A program made the position numbers and the translations under genes. From Methylosinus sp. LW4 (lineage in GTDB: Bacteria; Pseudomonadota; Alphaproteobacteria; Rhizobiales; Beijerinckiaceae): a stretch of 64,000 nt of DNA. This document shows, piece by piece, positions 31,952 to 40,765 of the stretch. Position 1 is the first letter of the stretch. Each line of letters starts with the position of its first letter. The notes under the pieces are model-generated. The model had not been told where the DNA came from. It was given only the letters and a program-made list of their open reading frames with translations, and made no database searches. The stretch is taken from contig NZ_KB900626.1 of the NCBI RefSeq assembly GCF_000379125.1, forward strand, positions 126,014-190,013, read 5' to 3'.

Positions 31952-34201
31952 ATGCCGTCTACTCCACGTTTTCGATTCGCTCGTCCGACTCTGCGCTCCA
32001 ATGAGCGTGCGCTGCTGCTCGGCGGCTGCGCTCTGCTGCTTCCGGCGCGCGCCCACGCTCAACCAGTGGAGCTGCCGCCGATCGATGTCTCCGCGCCATC
32101 GGCCGTGCAGTCGATGATCGGCGAAGGCCTGCCGGAAGGCCATAAGGATTATCTCATCACGCGCAGCTCGACGGGCAGCAAGGCCGAGCTGCCGAACTCT
32201 TTCGTTCCGCAGCATGTGACGACCATCCCCCACAAGATCATCGAGGAGCAGGCCCCGCGCACCATCACGGAAGCGTTGCAGAATGTCTCCGGCGTCAGCA
32301 GCCCTTATCCGAGCTATTATCCGCTCGATCAGCTCACCAGCCTCTATATCCGCGGCTTTCAAGTGAGCACGACCTTGCGCGATGGTCTTTGGGACCCGAC
32401 GCCATTCGGCAACGCCTGGATCGGCAATCTCGAGCGCGTCGAGGTTCTCAAGGGGCCGTCCGCTCTGCTCTACGGCGCCTATTCCGGCGATGTCGGCGGC
32501 GCGCTCAATCTCGTGACGAAGAAGCCGCTTTCCGATCCGCATGCGACGATCTCCTCGGAGTTCGACACCTTTGGAACGCATGCGGTTTCCGCCGACCTCT
32601 CGACGCCGCTCGCCGACAATAAGGATTGGCTCGTGCGGCTCAACATGCACGAGGGCGGCCACAGGCTTTTCGCCGACGACACATTCTTCGAGAAGCGTCA
32701 CATCTCCGGCATGCTCCAGGGACAGCTGACATCGCAGGACGCCATAACCCTCGAGGCCGAATATCGTTGGCAGAACACGCATCCTTACAGCGGCCAGCCG
32801 GGCTTTGTCACAGTGGGCAGCGGAGTCTCGGCGATTCTCGCGCCGCTCGCGCCGACCTCGCGCGACACGAATCTCTATGATCCGCGTTCCACCTATCGTT
32901 ATCGCAGCGACGCTTTGCGCGCCGTCTACGAGCATAAATTCGACGAAGACTGGTCGATCAAATCATCGGCGCAATACACACTGACATCGCGCGATACGGT
33001 GTCGATCACCGCGACGCCGAGCCTGCTTTCCAGCGGGGCCGAGAAATTCACGCAATCCTATTCCGAGATTCGCATGGGGCCTGTCTATGCGGTGGATACG
33101 GACCAGATGCTGCATGGCCGCTTCTCGACTTTCGGACTCTCGCATGACCTCGTGCTCGGCGGGCGCTTTGCCGACCAATGGTACAAGATGGACATGCGCA
33201 AGCCGACCAACGGTTTCTCGAGCTTTTATTTCTACGACCCGAACTATCCCAATTGGGGCGTGCCGGCGCTGAACGTCTATCAATATATGTTCGGCGATTC
33301 CGACACGCATCAGTTCAACGAATATCTCAACGACGTCGTTTCCATCACCGACCAGCTGCGCGTCTCCGCCGGCGCAAATCTGACGCAATATCGCTCTTTC
33401 TCGGAATCGGGCATGAATCCGCTGAAAATGTCCAGCTCCAAGTCGCACGGTTCTGGAGTCGGCTGGCGCGTCGGCCTGCTCTATGACTTTCTGCCGGGCT
33501 TCACCGCCTATTCCGGCTACTCGACCACATTCAAGCCGCAATATCCGAACACGACGAATGACGGGACGATACAGACTTTTGATCCGCTGAAGGGCGATCA
33601 AATCGAGATCGGCGTGAAAGCCGATCTCAATGACAAGCTCAGCGGCACGGCCTCGATCTATCAGATCGAGCTCGACAATGTGACGACGGCTGACCCCGAT
33701 CCGACGCGCGCGACCAATGGCTACAAGGTGCAGACGGGCAAGCAGCGTAGCCGTGGCGTCGAGATCGACGCGAGCTATAAGATCGCGCCGGGCTGGAATT
33801 TCCTGCTCGCCTATGGCCACACAGATGTGCGCGTCGTCGCCGATTCGACCTATGTCGTCGGCTCGCGCACGCCTTTCGTGCCGCAGGATACGCTGCGTCT
33901 GTGGAGCGTCTACGAGGTGCAGTCCGGCGACTTCGCTGGGCTCGGCTTCGGCGGCGGCATGAGATTCGTGGGCTCGCGCACCACCAATCTCGTCTCGCAG
34001 ACGACGCCCAATCTCGTCGCGACGCTCGGAGCCTATGCGACCTTCGACGCGCTCGCCTATTACAAATACGAGAACGCCAAGCTCAGCGTGAATGTGCGCA
34101 ATCTCTTCGACGCGCATTACCGGGAGGCGAGCCCCAGCTCCGCATGGCTGTTTCCCTCCGAGCCGCTCAACGCGACCTTGCGCCTCGAAGTGACATTCTG
34201 A
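31952..34201 (+). CDS. TonB-dependent siderophore-type outer membrane receptor
   Basis: A 749-residue protein with a Sec signal peptide ending ARAHAQ. After a TonB-box-like PPIDVSAP comes the plug domain (ITEALQNVSGVSSPY, LTSLYIRGFQVSTTLRDG, and LERVEVLKGPSALLYG followed by GALNLVTKKP). A 22-strand beta-barrel ends in ATLRLEVTF with the terminal Phe needed for assembly. The layout fits FhuA/FpvA-type ferric-siderophore receptors. The real ligand is unknown; given the neighbouring Met/His-rich protein, another metal chelate such as a copper chelate is possible (inference). A bidirectional terminator follows. Confidence 0.88.
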   Translation: MPSTPRFRFARPTLRSNERALLLGGCALLLPARAHAQPVELPPIDVSAPSAVQSMIGEGLPEGHKDYLITRSSTGSKAELPNSFVPQHVTTIPHKIIEEQAPRTITEALQNVSGVSSPYPSYYPLDQLTSLYIRGFQVSTTLRDGLWDPTPFGNAWIGNLERVEVLKGPSALLYGAYSGDVGGALNLVTKKPLSDPHATISSEFDTFGTHAVSADLSTPLADNKDWLVRLNMHEGGHRLFADDTFFEKRHISGMLQGQLTSQDAITLEAEYRWQNTHPYSGQPGFVTVGSGVSAILAPLAPTSRDTNLYDPRSTYRYRSDALRAVYEHKFDEDWSIKSSAQYTLTSRDTVSITATPSLLSSGAEKFTQSYSEIRMGPVYAVDTDQMLHGRFSTFGLSHDLVLGGRFADQWYKMDMRKPTNGFSSFYFYDPNYPNWGVPALNVYQYMFGDSDTHQFNEYLNDVVSITDQLRVSAGANLTQYRSFSESGMNPLKMSSSKSHGSGVGWRVGLLYDFLPGFTAYSGYSTTFKPQYPNTTNDGTIQTFDPLKGDQIEIGVKADLNDKLSGTASIYQIELDNVTTADPDPTRATNGYKVQTGKQRSRGVEIDASYKIAPGWNFLLAYGHTDVRVVADSTYVVGSRTPFVPQDTLRLWSVYEVQSGDFAGLGFGGGMRFVGSRTTNLVSQTTPNLVATLGAYATFDALAYYKYENAKLSVNVRNLFDAHYREASPSSAWLFPSEPLNATLRLEVTF

Positions 34202-34213
34202 TCGGCGCCTAAG

Positions 34214-34250
34214 ACGAAGCGATCCATGGCGAGTCGTTGGATCGCTTCGT
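34214..34250. terminator. Bidirectional terminator after the TonB receptor
   Basis: ACGAAGCGATCCA (34214-34226) and TGGATCGCTTCGT (34238-34250) form a perfect 13-bp stem with an 11-base loop, between convergent genes. Confidence 0.75.
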
Positions 34251-34264
34251 TTGCGTGAGGCGCC

Positions 34265-34858
34265 TCAGCTCTCCGGCTCGGCGACGGTCTCGCAGGAGAC
34301 CGCGCGCAGGCGCTGCTCGGCGCGCTCGCGATCGCTGGCGCGCTTGGCCAGCGAGCGCAGCAGCACGAAGCCGCGCATCGAAGGCGCTGTCACATGGACT
34401 TGGCTCGGCGGCGCTTCCTCATCCTCGCCTTCGACGGCTTCTATTTGGCGCGCATCCCCGACCAGAACGTCGATCTTGCCCTTGATCGCCGAGCGATCCG
34501 TGGCGGAATGAAAGATGCGGCCGGTGCGCGCATGAAAGGAGAGCGCGAGCAGATCTTCCGGGTCGGTGTCGGCGCGCACGCGCAGCAGGCCTTTGGAAAG
34601 ATCGAAGAGGCAGACGCCTTCGACGAAAGCCGAATCTTCGAAAGGCGTGACCTCCGCGCCGGGCGCGGCGCGCGGCAGCAGAGCGACGCCATTCGCGGTC
34701 GTCTCGGCGTTCTGCGCCGCGGCGAGCAGGCGCGCATAGGCGTTGCGCGGCGCGACCTCCGGCATCAGCAGCACGGAGACGATGTGAACGGAGCCCGCGA
34801 CGCAGAGGGTCGCGAGCGCCCAGGGCAGCCAGTCGAGATAGTCGCGAGAAATCTTCAT
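34265..34858 (-). CDS. DUF1254-type membrane-anchored protein
   Basis: A protein of about 197 residues with one N-terminal membrane helix (WLPWALATLCVAGSVHIVSV) and an extracytoplasmic domain containing NAYARLLAAAQNAETTANGV, CLFDLSKGLLRVRAD and LALSFHARTGRIFHSATDRS. It is the usual partner of the DUF1214 gene lying just upstream in Rhizobiales and is annotated there as DUF1254-related. The function is unknown. The start ATG 34858 overlaps the DUF1214 stop (ATGA). Confidence 0.7.
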   Translation of the reverse strand: MKISRDYLDWLPWALATLCVAGSVHIVSVLLMPEVAPRNAYARLLAAAQNAETTANGVALLPRAAPGAEVTPFEDSAFVEGVCLFDLSKGLLRVRADTDPEDLLALSFHARTGRIFHSATDRSAIKGKIDVLVGDARQIEAVEGEDEEAPPSQVHVTAPSMRGFVLLRSLAKRASDRERAEQRLRAVSCETVAEPES

Positions 34859-35427
34859 GCGCAATGCAGCTTCACGATCTTCGGAAATGTCTGAGGGTCG
34901 GGCGCGGATTCGAGGTCGAGCGGCGTGTCATAGAGGCGCAGCGTCAGCACGAAAGGCTCTTTCGACACCGGCAGCCAATTGCCGGGCCGCGCCTGCGCGC
35001 CAATGTCGATCTCGAAGGCGCCGCCCTCGCGCCGCGCGATCTCGCTGGAGGTGAAAGCGTGGCGATCGGCGGGATTGTCGATGAGCCGACCGGCGACGGT
35101 GGTCGCGCCGAGCGTCCAGAAGCGCGCCGCGGGAGTGGTGTCGGAGACGCGATAGTCGCAGCGTCCATCGAGCGGCGCGCCGCTCGAATCCGTATGCGCG
35201 AAAAAGGCGAGGCCTTGATCGCGCCCGAGCGGCGCCTCGCCCGAGCGCGCGAGCACGGCGCGCGCATAAGGGTCGATTTCCGCGCCGCCATGGCGTGGCC
35301 AGGCGGTCCATGGTCCGACATGCAGCGCGCCGAAGCCGCGGCCGAGCCCGAGCGAGACGGCGGTCATCGCAAAGCCCAGCAGCAGGCCCGCGATCATCAC
35401 GACGAAAGCCCTCAGATAATTGGTCAT
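34855..35427 (-). CDS. DUF1214 domain protein
   Basis: A 190-residue protein with an N-terminal membrane helix (FVVMIAGLLLGFAMTAVSLG) and the DUF1214 domain (GRCDYRVSDTTPAARFWTLG, RPGNWLPVSKEPFVLTLRLY). The family is found in exported, VP1206-like proteins of unknown activity. Here the DUF1214 and DUF1254 parts, which are fused in many bacteria, are two coupled genes. It lies 10 bases downstream of the penicillin-binding protein gene, so an envelope role is plausible. Confidence 0.82.
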   Translation of the reverse strand: MTNYLRAFVVMIAGLLLGFAMTAVSLGLGRGFGALHVGPWTAWPRHGGAEIDPYARAVLARSGEAPLGRDQGLAFFAHTDSSGAPLDGRCDYRVSDTTPAARFWTLGATTVAGRLIDNPADRHAFTSSEIARREGGAFEIDIGAQARPGNWLPVSKEPFVLTLRLYDTPLDLESAPDPQTFPKIVKLHCA

Positions 35428-35437
35428 GCGAAATCCG

Positions 35438-37630
35438 TCAGCGCCGATCGGCGCGCTTGTCGGTGGAACGCGTCTGCGGCGGCGAGCCGGCGGCGGGGCG
35501 CTCGGGACCGTCGAGCTTCATCTTCGACTCGATTTGTCCGAGCGCCTCCACGGCGCCGCGCGAGAGCGCCGCGGGACGCGCCGGCGCGCCGAGCTCCAGC
35601 GTCTTGGGCTGAGCGGCGGCCGCCGCTGCGAGCGTGGCGGGCGTGGCGAGTCCGCGGATCGGCTTGATGGCGATTCCTTGATGCGCATAGGCCATGATGT
35701 CGTGCCATGTCTTCGCCGGCAAGGTGCCGCCGGTCATGTTGGACATGCCCTCATTGTCGTCGTTTCCATACCACACGCAGCCGCCCATATTGCCGGTGTA
35801 GCCGCAGAACCAGGCGTCCTTATAGCCATTGGTGGTGCCGGTCTTGCCGATGACGTCGATTCCAGGGCCGAGATTGGCGCGCCCGCCGGTGCCCTCGTCG
35901 ATTACGCGCTTCATCATCGTGTCGAGCTCGGCGACCTTCTCGAAAGGCAGAACCTGCTCCTGCGGCGGCGCATCGCGATCATGCTGGTAGAGAATATCGC
36001 CGCGGCTGTTGCGCACCTCCGTGGCCGCATAGGGCGTCGTCTTCTTGCCGCCATTGGCGAAAGCGGCGTAGCCCGCGGCGTGCTCGATGAGAATGACGTC
36101 GCTCTGGCCGACGGGCAGAGAGGGCGTGTCCTCGAGCGGCGTGGTGATGCCGAGCTTGCGGCATGTCTCGATGATCTTGGCGCGGCCCGCATGTGAATCG
36201 CCATTGCCGATGGCGATCGACAATTGAATGGCGATTGTGTTGAGCGATTTGGCGAGCGCGAGCGAGAGCGGCAGCGAGCCGGCGTAGCCGCCGCTGTAAT
36301 TGTGGACGCAATAATTGCCGATGCAGGTCGGGCGATCCGTCACCACCGTCGTCGGCTTGAACTTATTGCTCATCAGCGCGGTGAGATAGACATAGGGCTT
36401 GAAGGAGGAGCCCGGCTGACGCGCCGCCTCCGTCGCGCGATTGAACTGGCTCGCGCCATAATCGCGCCCGCCGACCAGCGCGCGCACGGCGCCGTCGAGA
36501 TCCATGAAGGCGGAGGCGCTCTGCTTGGCGTGATAGGAGCGCCCGCTCTCGCGGAGATTCTCCTCCACCACCTCGTCGGCGCGCTTCTGCACATTGGGAT
36601 CGAGCGCGGTGCGAATGACGAGCACGCGATCGTCGCCGAACTTGCCGGCCTCGGCGAGGCGCTGCGCCTCCTTGAAGGCGAAGTCGAGATACCAATCCGG
36701 GCTCTGGTCGCGCTTGCGCTCGACCGGCGTCGCCGGATTGCGCTGCGCGGCGACGATCTGACTCTGCGTCATGAAGCCGGCGTCGACAAGATTGTCGAGC
36801 ACGTCATTGGCGCGCGCGCGCGCGGCGGGGAGATTGACATGAGGGGCGTATTTGGTCGGCGCCTTGAACAGGCCGGCGAGCATGGCGGCCTCGGACAGCG
36901 AGACGTCGCGCACCGATTTGCCGAAATAGAATTCCGCCGCCGCCTGAATGCCGAAGGCGCCGCCGCCCATATAGACGCGGTCGAGATAGAGCTTCAAAAT
37001 CTCCTGCTTGGTGAGACGCTCCTCCAGCCAGAGCGCGAGAAAGGCCTCGTTGATCTTGCGCGTGAGGGTGCGCTCATTGGAGAGGAAGACGTTTTTGGCG
37101 AGCTGCTGCGTGATGGAGGAGCCGCCCTGCACCACGCCGGAGGAGCGCGCATTCACCGTGAGCGCGCGTCCGGTGCCGATGATGTCTATGCCGAAATGCT
37201 CGTAGAAGCGCCGATCCTCGGTCGCCAGCACCGCTTTGATGACATAATCTGGATATTGATCGAGCGGCACGGCGTCGTCATGCTTGATGCCGCGTTGTCC
37301 GGCGACGGCGCCATAGCGATCGAGAAAAGTGATCGAGAGATCCTGCTTCTTCAGCCAATCGTCGCTGGTCATGCGCATGGCGGAGACCGACAGCGCGAGC
37401 GCGGCCATGCCGCCGGCGAGCGCCAGCGTCAGCGATTCGCAGCCGATCTCCACCGCGACCCGGCGCAGGCCGCGCACCTGGAAGCGGTTCATGAAGGCCG
37501 AGAAATTCTCATAGGCCTCGCGCGCGCCGCGGCTCGAGTCGAAGAGGCTCGAGTCGATATAGGCGTCGAGCGCCAGCAGAAGCCTTGCGGCCCGCTTGTA
37601 TAAGCGCGAGGATCGAATAGGTTCGAGCAA
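35438..37630 (-). CDS. Class A penicillin-binding protein (bifunctional transglycosylase/transpeptidase)
   Basis: A 730-residue protein with a cytoplasmic N-tail, a membrane anchor (LTLALAGGMAALALSVSA, about 65-85) and a GT51 transglycosylase domain with the catalytic Glu in VLATEDRRFYEHFGID and QGGSSITQQLAKN. The transpeptidase has SxxK in PGSSFKPYVY, SxN in AKSLNTIA and KTG in GKTGTTNGYKDAWF. It polymerises and cross-links peptidoglycan in the periplasm. The Pro-rich C-terminus is disordered. The start is TTG 37630, supported by GGGAG eight bases upstream. Confidence 0.9.
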   Translation of the reverse strand: MLEPIRSSRLYKRAARLLLALDAYIDSSLFDSSRGAREAYENFSAFMNRFQVRGLRRVAVEIGCESLTLALAGGMAALALSVSAMRMTSDDWLKKQDLSITFLDRYGAVAGQRGIKHDDAVPLDQYPDYVIKAVLATEDRRFYEHFGIDIIGTGRALTVNARSSGVVQGGSSITQQLAKNVFLSNERTLTRKINEAFLALWLEERLTKQEILKLYLDRVYMGGGAFGIQAAAEFYFGKSVRDVSLSEAAMLAGLFKAPTKYAPHVNLPAARARANDVLDNLVDAGFMTQSQIVAAQRNPATPVERKRDQSPDWYLDFAFKEAQRLAEAGKFGDDRVLVIRTALDPNVQKRADEVVEENLRESGRSYHAKQSASAFMDLDGAVRALVGGRDYGASQFNRATEAARQPGSSFKPYVYLTALMSNKFKPTTVVTDRPTCIGNYCVHNYSGGYAGSLPLSLALAKSLNTIAIQLSIAIGNGDSHAGRAKIIETCRKLGITTPLEDTPSLPVGQSDVILIEHAAGYAAFANGGKKTTPYAATEVRNSRGDILYQHDRDAPPQEQVLPFEKVAELDTMMKRVIDEGTGGRANLGPGIDVIGKTGTTNGYKDAWFCGYTGNMGGCVWYGNDDNEGMSNMTGGTLPAKTWHDIMAYAHQGIAIKPIRGLATPATLAAAAAAQPKTLELGAPARPAALSRGAVEALGQIESKMKLDGPERPAAGSPPQTRSTDKRADRR

Positions 37631-37784
37631 TTGCGCCGCTCCCTTGGCCCATCCGGGTGATTATGCGAACCAGGAGGCGGATGATAGCACTCCTCGAGCC
37701 GCCTTGACGATGGCCGGCCCGCAGGATCGCCGGCAGGATGAATAAAGCGCGCGCGGCGCGAAGGACGAGGGCCGAAGACAGAGC

Positions 37785-38282
37785 ATGGCGAGGAATGACG
37801 AAAAAGAAGCGGGCGAACCGTTCTGGATGAGGCCCTTGAGCGAATTGACGCGGGCGCAATGGGAAAAGCTCTGCGACGGCTGCGGACGCTGCTGCCTGGT
37901 CAAGCTCGAGGACGAAGATAGTGGGGAAATCTATCATACGAGCGTCGGCTGCGACCTTTTGGACGGGGAGACCGGGCGCTGCCGCGACTATGCCGGCCGC
38001 CAGACCAAGGTGCCCGACTGCGTTCGGCTGACCCTGAAGGCGCTCGCCGGCATCCCCTGGCTGCCGCCGACCTGCGCCTATCGCCTGCGCGCGGAAGACA
38101 AGCCGCTCCCCGATTGGCACCCGCTGCTGACCGGCGACCCGGCCAGCGTCCACACGGCCGGCGTCTCCGTACGCGGCCGTGTGGCGGCCCATGAGCAGGA
38201 GGTGGAGACCGACGATCTCCCCAATTTCATCGTGCTGTGGCCCAAGCGCTGGCCGCGGCGCAAGAAGGGGCGGGCGGCGTGA
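37785..38282 (+). CDS. YcgN-family cysteine cluster protein (YkgJ/UPF0260 type)
   Basis: A 165-residue protein with the N-terminal cysteine cluster CDGCGRCC (residues 30-37), further Cys in VGCDLLDGETGRCRDY and VPDC, then the conserved WLPPTCAYRLRAEDKPLPDW and HPLLTGD. UPF0260/YcgN proteins have this pattern and length. They are presumed to bind zinc or an iron-sulfur cluster; their role is unknown. It is a monocistronic unit divergent from the PBP gene. Confidence 0.87.
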   Translation: MARNDEKEAGEPFWMRPLSELTRAQWEKLCDGCGRCCLVKLEDEDSGEIYHTSVGCDLLDGETGRCRDYAGRQTKVPDCVRLTLKALAGIPWLPPTCAYRLRAEDKPLPDWHPLLTGDPASVHTAGVSVRGRVAAHEQEVETDDLPNFIVLWPKRWPRRKKGRAA

Positions 38283-38303
38283 GGCGGAATATGATTTTAT
38301 TCC

Positions 38304-38330
38304 TTGACAGCGGGACGCTGGTCCTATAGA
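38304..38330 (+). promoter_or_regulatory. Sigma70-like promoter before the 136-residue hypothetical gene
   Basis: TTGACA (38304-38309) and TATAGA (38325-38330) are good housekeeping hexamers. The 15-base spacer is shorter than ideal. The ATG of the next gene is 70 bases downstream. Confidence 0.5.
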
Positions 38331-38400
38331 CAAGTCCCATGCTCCAGAATTGCGCTTGGGGCGAGGGGCTCGCGGCCCGCTTCTCGGAGAGAGTTTCGAG

Positions 38401-38811
38401 ATGGATTTCGCGATCAAAACCGAGATCGCCGATGCTCGCGCCGAGACCTTCGTCTTCACTGCGCAGAAGACGATGTACGGCGGCAAGACGATTGCCGTCG
38501 GCGACCGAGTGTTTCTTTTCGCGAGCGAGAATGAAGGCGGCCGCGGGCTCGTCGCGCGTGGGGTCGTCGTCTCCACGGAGCCAGTCGCAAAGAAGGCCGG
38601 GGTCGAGCGGCAGACGCCGCGAGTGAGCGTCGCGATAAGACGCGACGCGCTGGCGAAACGCCCGCTCGGCCGTTCCGAGCTGAAGGCGTTCGACGACTGG
38701 AACGACGGCCGGCCGCAGACCGAGCTCAATTTCAAATTCTATCGTCAGGCGACGAATAAGATCATCGGCGTCTCGAATGAAACCGCGGCGTTCCTCGATC
38801 GCTTTTTCTGA
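38401..38811 (+). CDS. Conserved hypothetical protein
   Basis: A 136-residue soluble protein. The mixed beta pattern (TMYGGKTIAVGDRVFLFASE, then GRGLVARGVVVSTEPVAKK) suggests a small barrel, possibly PUA/EVE-like, which is only an impression. The C-terminal FKFYRQATNKIIGVSNETAA looks conserved. It has its own promoter and ends 51 bases before the GTA cluster. Whether it belongs with that cluster is unknown. Confidence 0.65.
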   Translation: MDFAIKTEIADARAETFVFTAQKTMYGGKTIAVGDRVFLFASENEGGRGLVARGVVVSTEPVAKKAGVERQTPRVSVAIRRDALAKRPLGRSELKAFDDWNDGRPQTELNFKFYRQATNKIIGVSNETAAFLDRFF

Positions 38812-38862
38812 GCGCGCCCGCCCTCGCTCGACACTTCCGAGAATCTCACGAAAGGCCGATGC

Positions 38863-39408
38863 ATGGCGCTAAAGCCAGACGCGCGCTCGCGCGACATCCT
38901 ATCGCAGGCGAAGCTGCTCTATGACGCAGGCGTGACGCCGCTCGCCGAGGTGCGGGCGATGCTCGGCATGAGCGAGCGCGCCTTCCACCGCTTTCGCGAA
39001 AACGAGGGTTGGCCCATGCGGCCGTCGCCGATCAAGCGCAAGAGCGCCGAAACGCCCACTATGTCGAAGCGGCAGGGCGCGCCGCCGACGCAGAAGGACT
39101 CGCGCAGCCTCATCGCCCGGCTGGAAGAGGCGGTGGAGCGCGAATTCGTCCGCGCCGAAGCGGTCCTCGTGACATGCGGCGCAAAGGCGGCGCCGAAGAC
39201 GATGGAGACGAGCGCTCGCGTGCTCGCGAGCCTGGTGCGCAGCCTCGCGGAATTGAAGCGCATGAATCGCGACGTCGGCTCGACGCGAGAGGAGGACTTG
39301 CGTGTCCGAGACGTTTTCGACGACGAGCCTCCCCGCCAATTGGCCGAGCTCCGCGAGGAGCTTGCTCGCCGGCTCGAGCGCATGTGCGGCGATGGGCCGC
39401 CTGAATGA
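38863..39408 (+). CDS. GTA g1: terminase small subunit-like protein
   Basis: A 181-residue protein. The N-terminal helix-turn-helix (AKLLYDAGVTPLAEVRAMLG and SERAFHRFRENEGW) is followed by a basic linker and a long charged helix (LIARLEEAVEREFVRAEAVL). Size, HTH and position directly before the large terminase match the small terminase g1 of the R. capsulatus gene transfer agent. In GTAs this protein has lost specific pac recognition and supports packaging of random host DNA. AAAGG lies upstream of the ATG. The 3' end overlaps the large terminase by 17 bases. Confidence 0.75.
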   Translation: MALKPDARSRDILSQAKLLYDAGVTPLAEVRAMLGMSERAFHRFRENEGWPMRPSPIKRKSAETPTMSKRQGAPPTQKDSRSLIARLEEAVEREFVRAEAVLVTCGAKAAPKTMETSARVLASLVRSLAELKRMNRDVGSTREEDLRVRDVFDDEPPRQLAELREELARRLERMCGDGPPE

Positions 39409-40690
39409 GCTGATCGACGGATTTTCCACGCGCGAACTCGAGACATTGCTCGCGGATTGGGAGTTTTGCGCGCGCGAGGATCAATGGCCGCCCATGCTCG
39501 CGTCGAATGGCGCGCCTTGGCGCGTATGGCTGATATTGGGCGGGCGCGGCGCCGGCAAGACGCGCGCCGGCGCCGAATGGGTGCGCGCCATTGCGCGCGG
39601 CCGGCCGCAGTTCGCGACGCGTCCCTTGTCGCCGATCGCGCTCGTCGGCGAGAGCGCGGCGCATGTGCGCGATGTGATGATCGAAGGCGTCTCTGGAATT
39701 CTCGCCGTGCATCCGCGACGCGAGCGACCTTTGTGGGAGCCGTCGCGCAAGCGCCTCACTTTCGACAATGGCGTCGTCGCGCAAGCCTTCTCCGCGGAGG
39801 ATCCAGAGAGCCTACGCGGCCCGCAATTTTCCGCCGCCTGGTGCGATGAGCTGGCGAAATGGCGTTACGCGCAGGAGAGCTGGGACATGCTGCAATTCGG
39901 GCTGCGTTTGGGGGATTGGCCGCGCCAGATCGTCACCACCACGCCGCGCGCGATTCCTCTGCTGAAACGTCTGATGAGCGAGCCCGGCGTCGCGACGACG
40001 CGCGCGACCACGCGACAGAATGCGGCGCATCTCGCGCCATCCTTTCTCGAGAGCGTCGTCGCGCAATATGCCGGCACGCGATTGGGGCGCCAGGAGCTCG
40101 ACGGCGAGTTTGTCGAGGAGCGCGCCGACGCCCTCTGGACCCGCGATATGTTGGAGACTGCGCGTGTGGCGGAGGCGCCGGCGCTCGAGCGCATCGTGGT
40201 CGCCATCGATCCGCCGGCCTCCTCCGGCAGGCGCGCTGATCGTTGCGGCGTGATCGCCGCAGGAGTGGCACATGGAATCGTCTTCGTGCTGCAGGATGCG
40301 ACGCTCGCCGCGGCGCGTCCGGCGCAATGGGCGCGCGCCGCCGTCGCGCTCTATCACCGGCTCGAGGCGGATGCGCTGATCGCCGAGGTCAATCAGGGCG
40401 GCGAGATGGTGCGCGCCGTCATTCACGAAGCCGATCCGAGCGTCGCTGTGCGAGACGTGCGCGCGACGCGCGGCAAATATTTGCGCGCGGCCCCGGTGGC
40501 GCAGCTCTACGAGCAAGGACGCGTGCGCCATGTCGGCGCCTTTCCGGCGCTCGAAGACGAGATGTGCGATTTCGCCATCGACGGCTTGTCGACGGGGAGA
40601 AGCCCGGATCGCCTCGACGCGCTGGTCTGGGCGATCCATTCGCTGACGCTGGCGCCGCGCGCGAGCGAGCCGCGCATGCGACGATTGTAG
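39392..40690 (+). CDS. GTA g2: terminase large subunit
   Basis: A 432-residue packaging motor. The ATPase domain has Walker A GGRGAGKT (WLILGGRGAGKTRAGAEWVR) and Walker B ending CDE in FSAAWCDELAKW, followed by VTTTPRA as coupling motif. The nuclease domain has acidic residues in VVAIDPPASS, ALIAEVNQGG and DRLDALVWAI. It cuts and pumps about headful lengths of DNA into the capsid. It lacks the N-terminal extension of true phage homologues, as in RcGTA. The start ATG 39392 lies inside the g1 end. Confidence 0.9.
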   Translation: MGRLNELIDGFSTRELETLLADWEFCAREDQWPPMLASNGAPWRVWLILGGRGAGKTRAGAEWVRAIARGRPQFATRPLSPIALVGESAAHVRDVMIEGVSGILAVHPRRERPLWEPSRKRLTFDNGVVAQAFSAEDPESLRGPQFSAAWCDELAKWRYAQESWDMLQFGLRLGDWPRQIVTTTPRAIPLLKRLMSEPGVATTRATTRQNAAHLAPSFLESVVAQYAGTRLGRQELDGEFVEERADALWTRDMLETARVAEAPALERIVVAIDPPASSGRRADRCGVIAAGVAHGIVFVLQDATLAAARPAQWARAAVALYHRLEADALIAEVNQGGEMVRAVIHEADPSVAVRDVRATRGKYLRAAPVAQLYEQGRVRHVGAFPALEDEMCDFAIDGLSTGRSPDRLDALVWAIHSLTLAPRASEPRMRRL

Positions 40691-40765
40691 CGAGCAGAGA
40701 GCCTCCGGCCTCTATTCGTTATTTGCTATTCGCTACTCGCTTCTTGCCTTTCCAACGGACATCCC

